Shown here in pieces: positions 63,333 through 64,000 of a stretch of DNA of 64,000 nt. Below the pieces are notes generated by a model. That model worked only from the letters and a program-made list of their open reading frames with translations. It did no database searches and was not told the DNA's origin. Numbering within the stretch: position 1 is the first letter of the stretch; the number at the start of each line of letters is the position of its first letter. This DNA comes from Heterocephalus glaber. Lineage: Eukaryota; Chordata; Mammalia; Rodentia; Bathyergidae. Location of the stretch: positions 11,267,699 through 11,331,698 of the forward strand of contig NW_004624734.1 in the NCBI RefSeq assembly GCF_000247695.1. Direction: 5' to 3'. The position numbers and the translations under genes are program-made.

Positions 63333-63430
63333 AGCTGGGGATTTAGCTCAGTGGTTCCACCACCTGCCTTGCAAGTGCAAGGACCCAAGTTCGATCCGCA
63401 GTACCAAAAAAAACCCCCAAAAATGAAAAA
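63333..63430 (+). mobile_element. ID SINE, sense
   Basis: gctggggatttagctcagtg to gttcgatccgcagtacc and an A tail; flanks aaaatttgtgttat / aaaatttatgttat. Confidence 0.9.
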
Positions 63431-63490
63431 AAAATTTATGTTATGGACACCAACATTTGAATTTCATGTGATTTTCATGTCATGAAATAA

Positions 63491-63618
63491 CCATTTTTTT
63501 TTTTGGTACTGGGGATTGAACTCAGGATTTTTTTTTTTTTTTTTTTAAGTGGTACTGGGACTGTACCCCAGGGTCCTGTGCATGCTGGGCAAGGGCTCCC
63601 CCACCAAGCTACACTACT
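63491..63618 (-). mobile_element. Two partial ID-type SINEs, antisense, abutting
   Basis: A truncated young ID (ggtactggggattgaactca) runs into a T tract and an older ID-type copy (ggtactgggactgtacccca, gcaagggctcccccaccaag). Confidence 0.75.
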
Positions 63619-63871
63619 TTTATTTATTTTATTTTATGTTATGTTATTTTATTTTATTTTGTTATTTTATGTTATTTTATTTTATTTTATGTTGTTATTT
63701 TGTTATTTTATGTAATTTTATTTTGTTATTTTATGTTATGTTATTTTGTTATGTTATTTTGTTATGTTATTTTATTTTGTTATTTTATGTTATTTTATTT
63801 TGTTATTTTATGTTATGTTATTTTATTTTATTTTATTTTATTTTATTTTATTTTATTTTATTTTATTTTAT
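63619..63871 (+). repeat. TTTTA/TTTTG/TTATG pentamer array
   Basis: About 250 bp of pentameric T-rich units, variant-rich at the left and pure (TTTTA)n at the right, likely the expanded tail of flanking antisense SINEs. Confidence 0.93.
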
Positions 63872-64000
63872 TATGACAGGGTCTTACTATGCTCTTTAGG
63901 CTGGTCCTGATGTCACCATGTAGCCCAGGATGGCCTTGAGCTCACAGTGATCCTCCTGCCTCAACCTCCCGAGTGTGGGGATTTCAGGCCAGGCGTGTGC
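63872..64000 (-). mobile_element. B1-type SINE, antisense, cut by window end
   Basis: gacagggtcttactatgctc, then tgatcctcctgcctcaacct; an internal duplication of the 'gcccagg-tggcc' part is present. Confidence 0.8.

Larger units (their letters stand above)
62901..64000 (+). other. Start of the last CCDC88C intron
   Basis: No exon seen. Begins with gtgagt. 62901-63320 is unassigned. From 63333 it is SINEs and a TTTTA array to the window end. Confidence 0.8.

Noticed and set aside
63549..63899. Phe/Leu/Tyr-rich frame resembling a membrane protein
   Set aside because: Translation of the TTTTA array.

Overview
The window is vertebrate nuclear DNA, from a placental mammal and most likely a rodent. 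It carries one large gene in small exons with GT-AG introns. The introns are full of tRNA-derived ID SINEs, 7SL-derived B1 SINEs and fused B1-ID dimers, together with MIR, L2, L1, hAT and Tigger relics. The young ID consensus differs from the mouse/rat and squirrel forms I know. That points to a non-murine rodent, possibly a hystricognath (guinea-pig or mole-rat relative); I cannot settle the species.

The gene, on the + strand, is CCDC88C (Daple), the Dishevelled-binding, G-alpha-i-activating coiled-coil scaffold of Wnt signalling. I recognised 25 constitutive coding exons from 12316 to 62900. They splice in silico into one uninterrupted frame of 1565 complete codons after a split glycine codon. 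By count they correspond to exons 5-29 of the 30-exon human gene. They encode the end of the N-terminal Hook-type domain, the whole central coiled coil (including a single 1071-nt exon at 33517-34587), the basic post-coil segment, and the G-alpha-binding-and-activating (GBA) motif at 62844-62879. The first exons lie upstream of the window, and the last exon with the PDZ-binding C-terminus lies downstream.

Layout: 1-12315 is intron with repeats only. 12316-17588 holds six exons. An 8.5-kb intron follows. 26103-51764 holds fifteen exons, including almost all of the coiled coil. 51765-57137 is a 5.4-kb intron. 57138-62900 holds four exons of the disordered, Ser-rich tail. 62901-64000 is intron with SINEs and a TTTTA array.

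The main discovery candidate is inside the 5.4-kb intron. At 54839-55005 there is a well-formed acceptor followed by a 54-codon open frame in the correct phase, a stop codon, and poly(A) signals about 0.8-0.9 kb later. Its PFLR...KDKDK core resembles the corresponding segment of the paralogue Girdin (CCDC88A). It looks like an alternative last exon giving a Daple isoform that keeps the coiled coil but lacks the GBA motif and the PDZ-binding tail.

Other notable structures are two truncated U6 snRNA stubs with poly(A) and target duplications, a tailless 34-nt U2 stub inserted in a hAT relic, and a stack of three insertions at one target site leaving four copies of that target.
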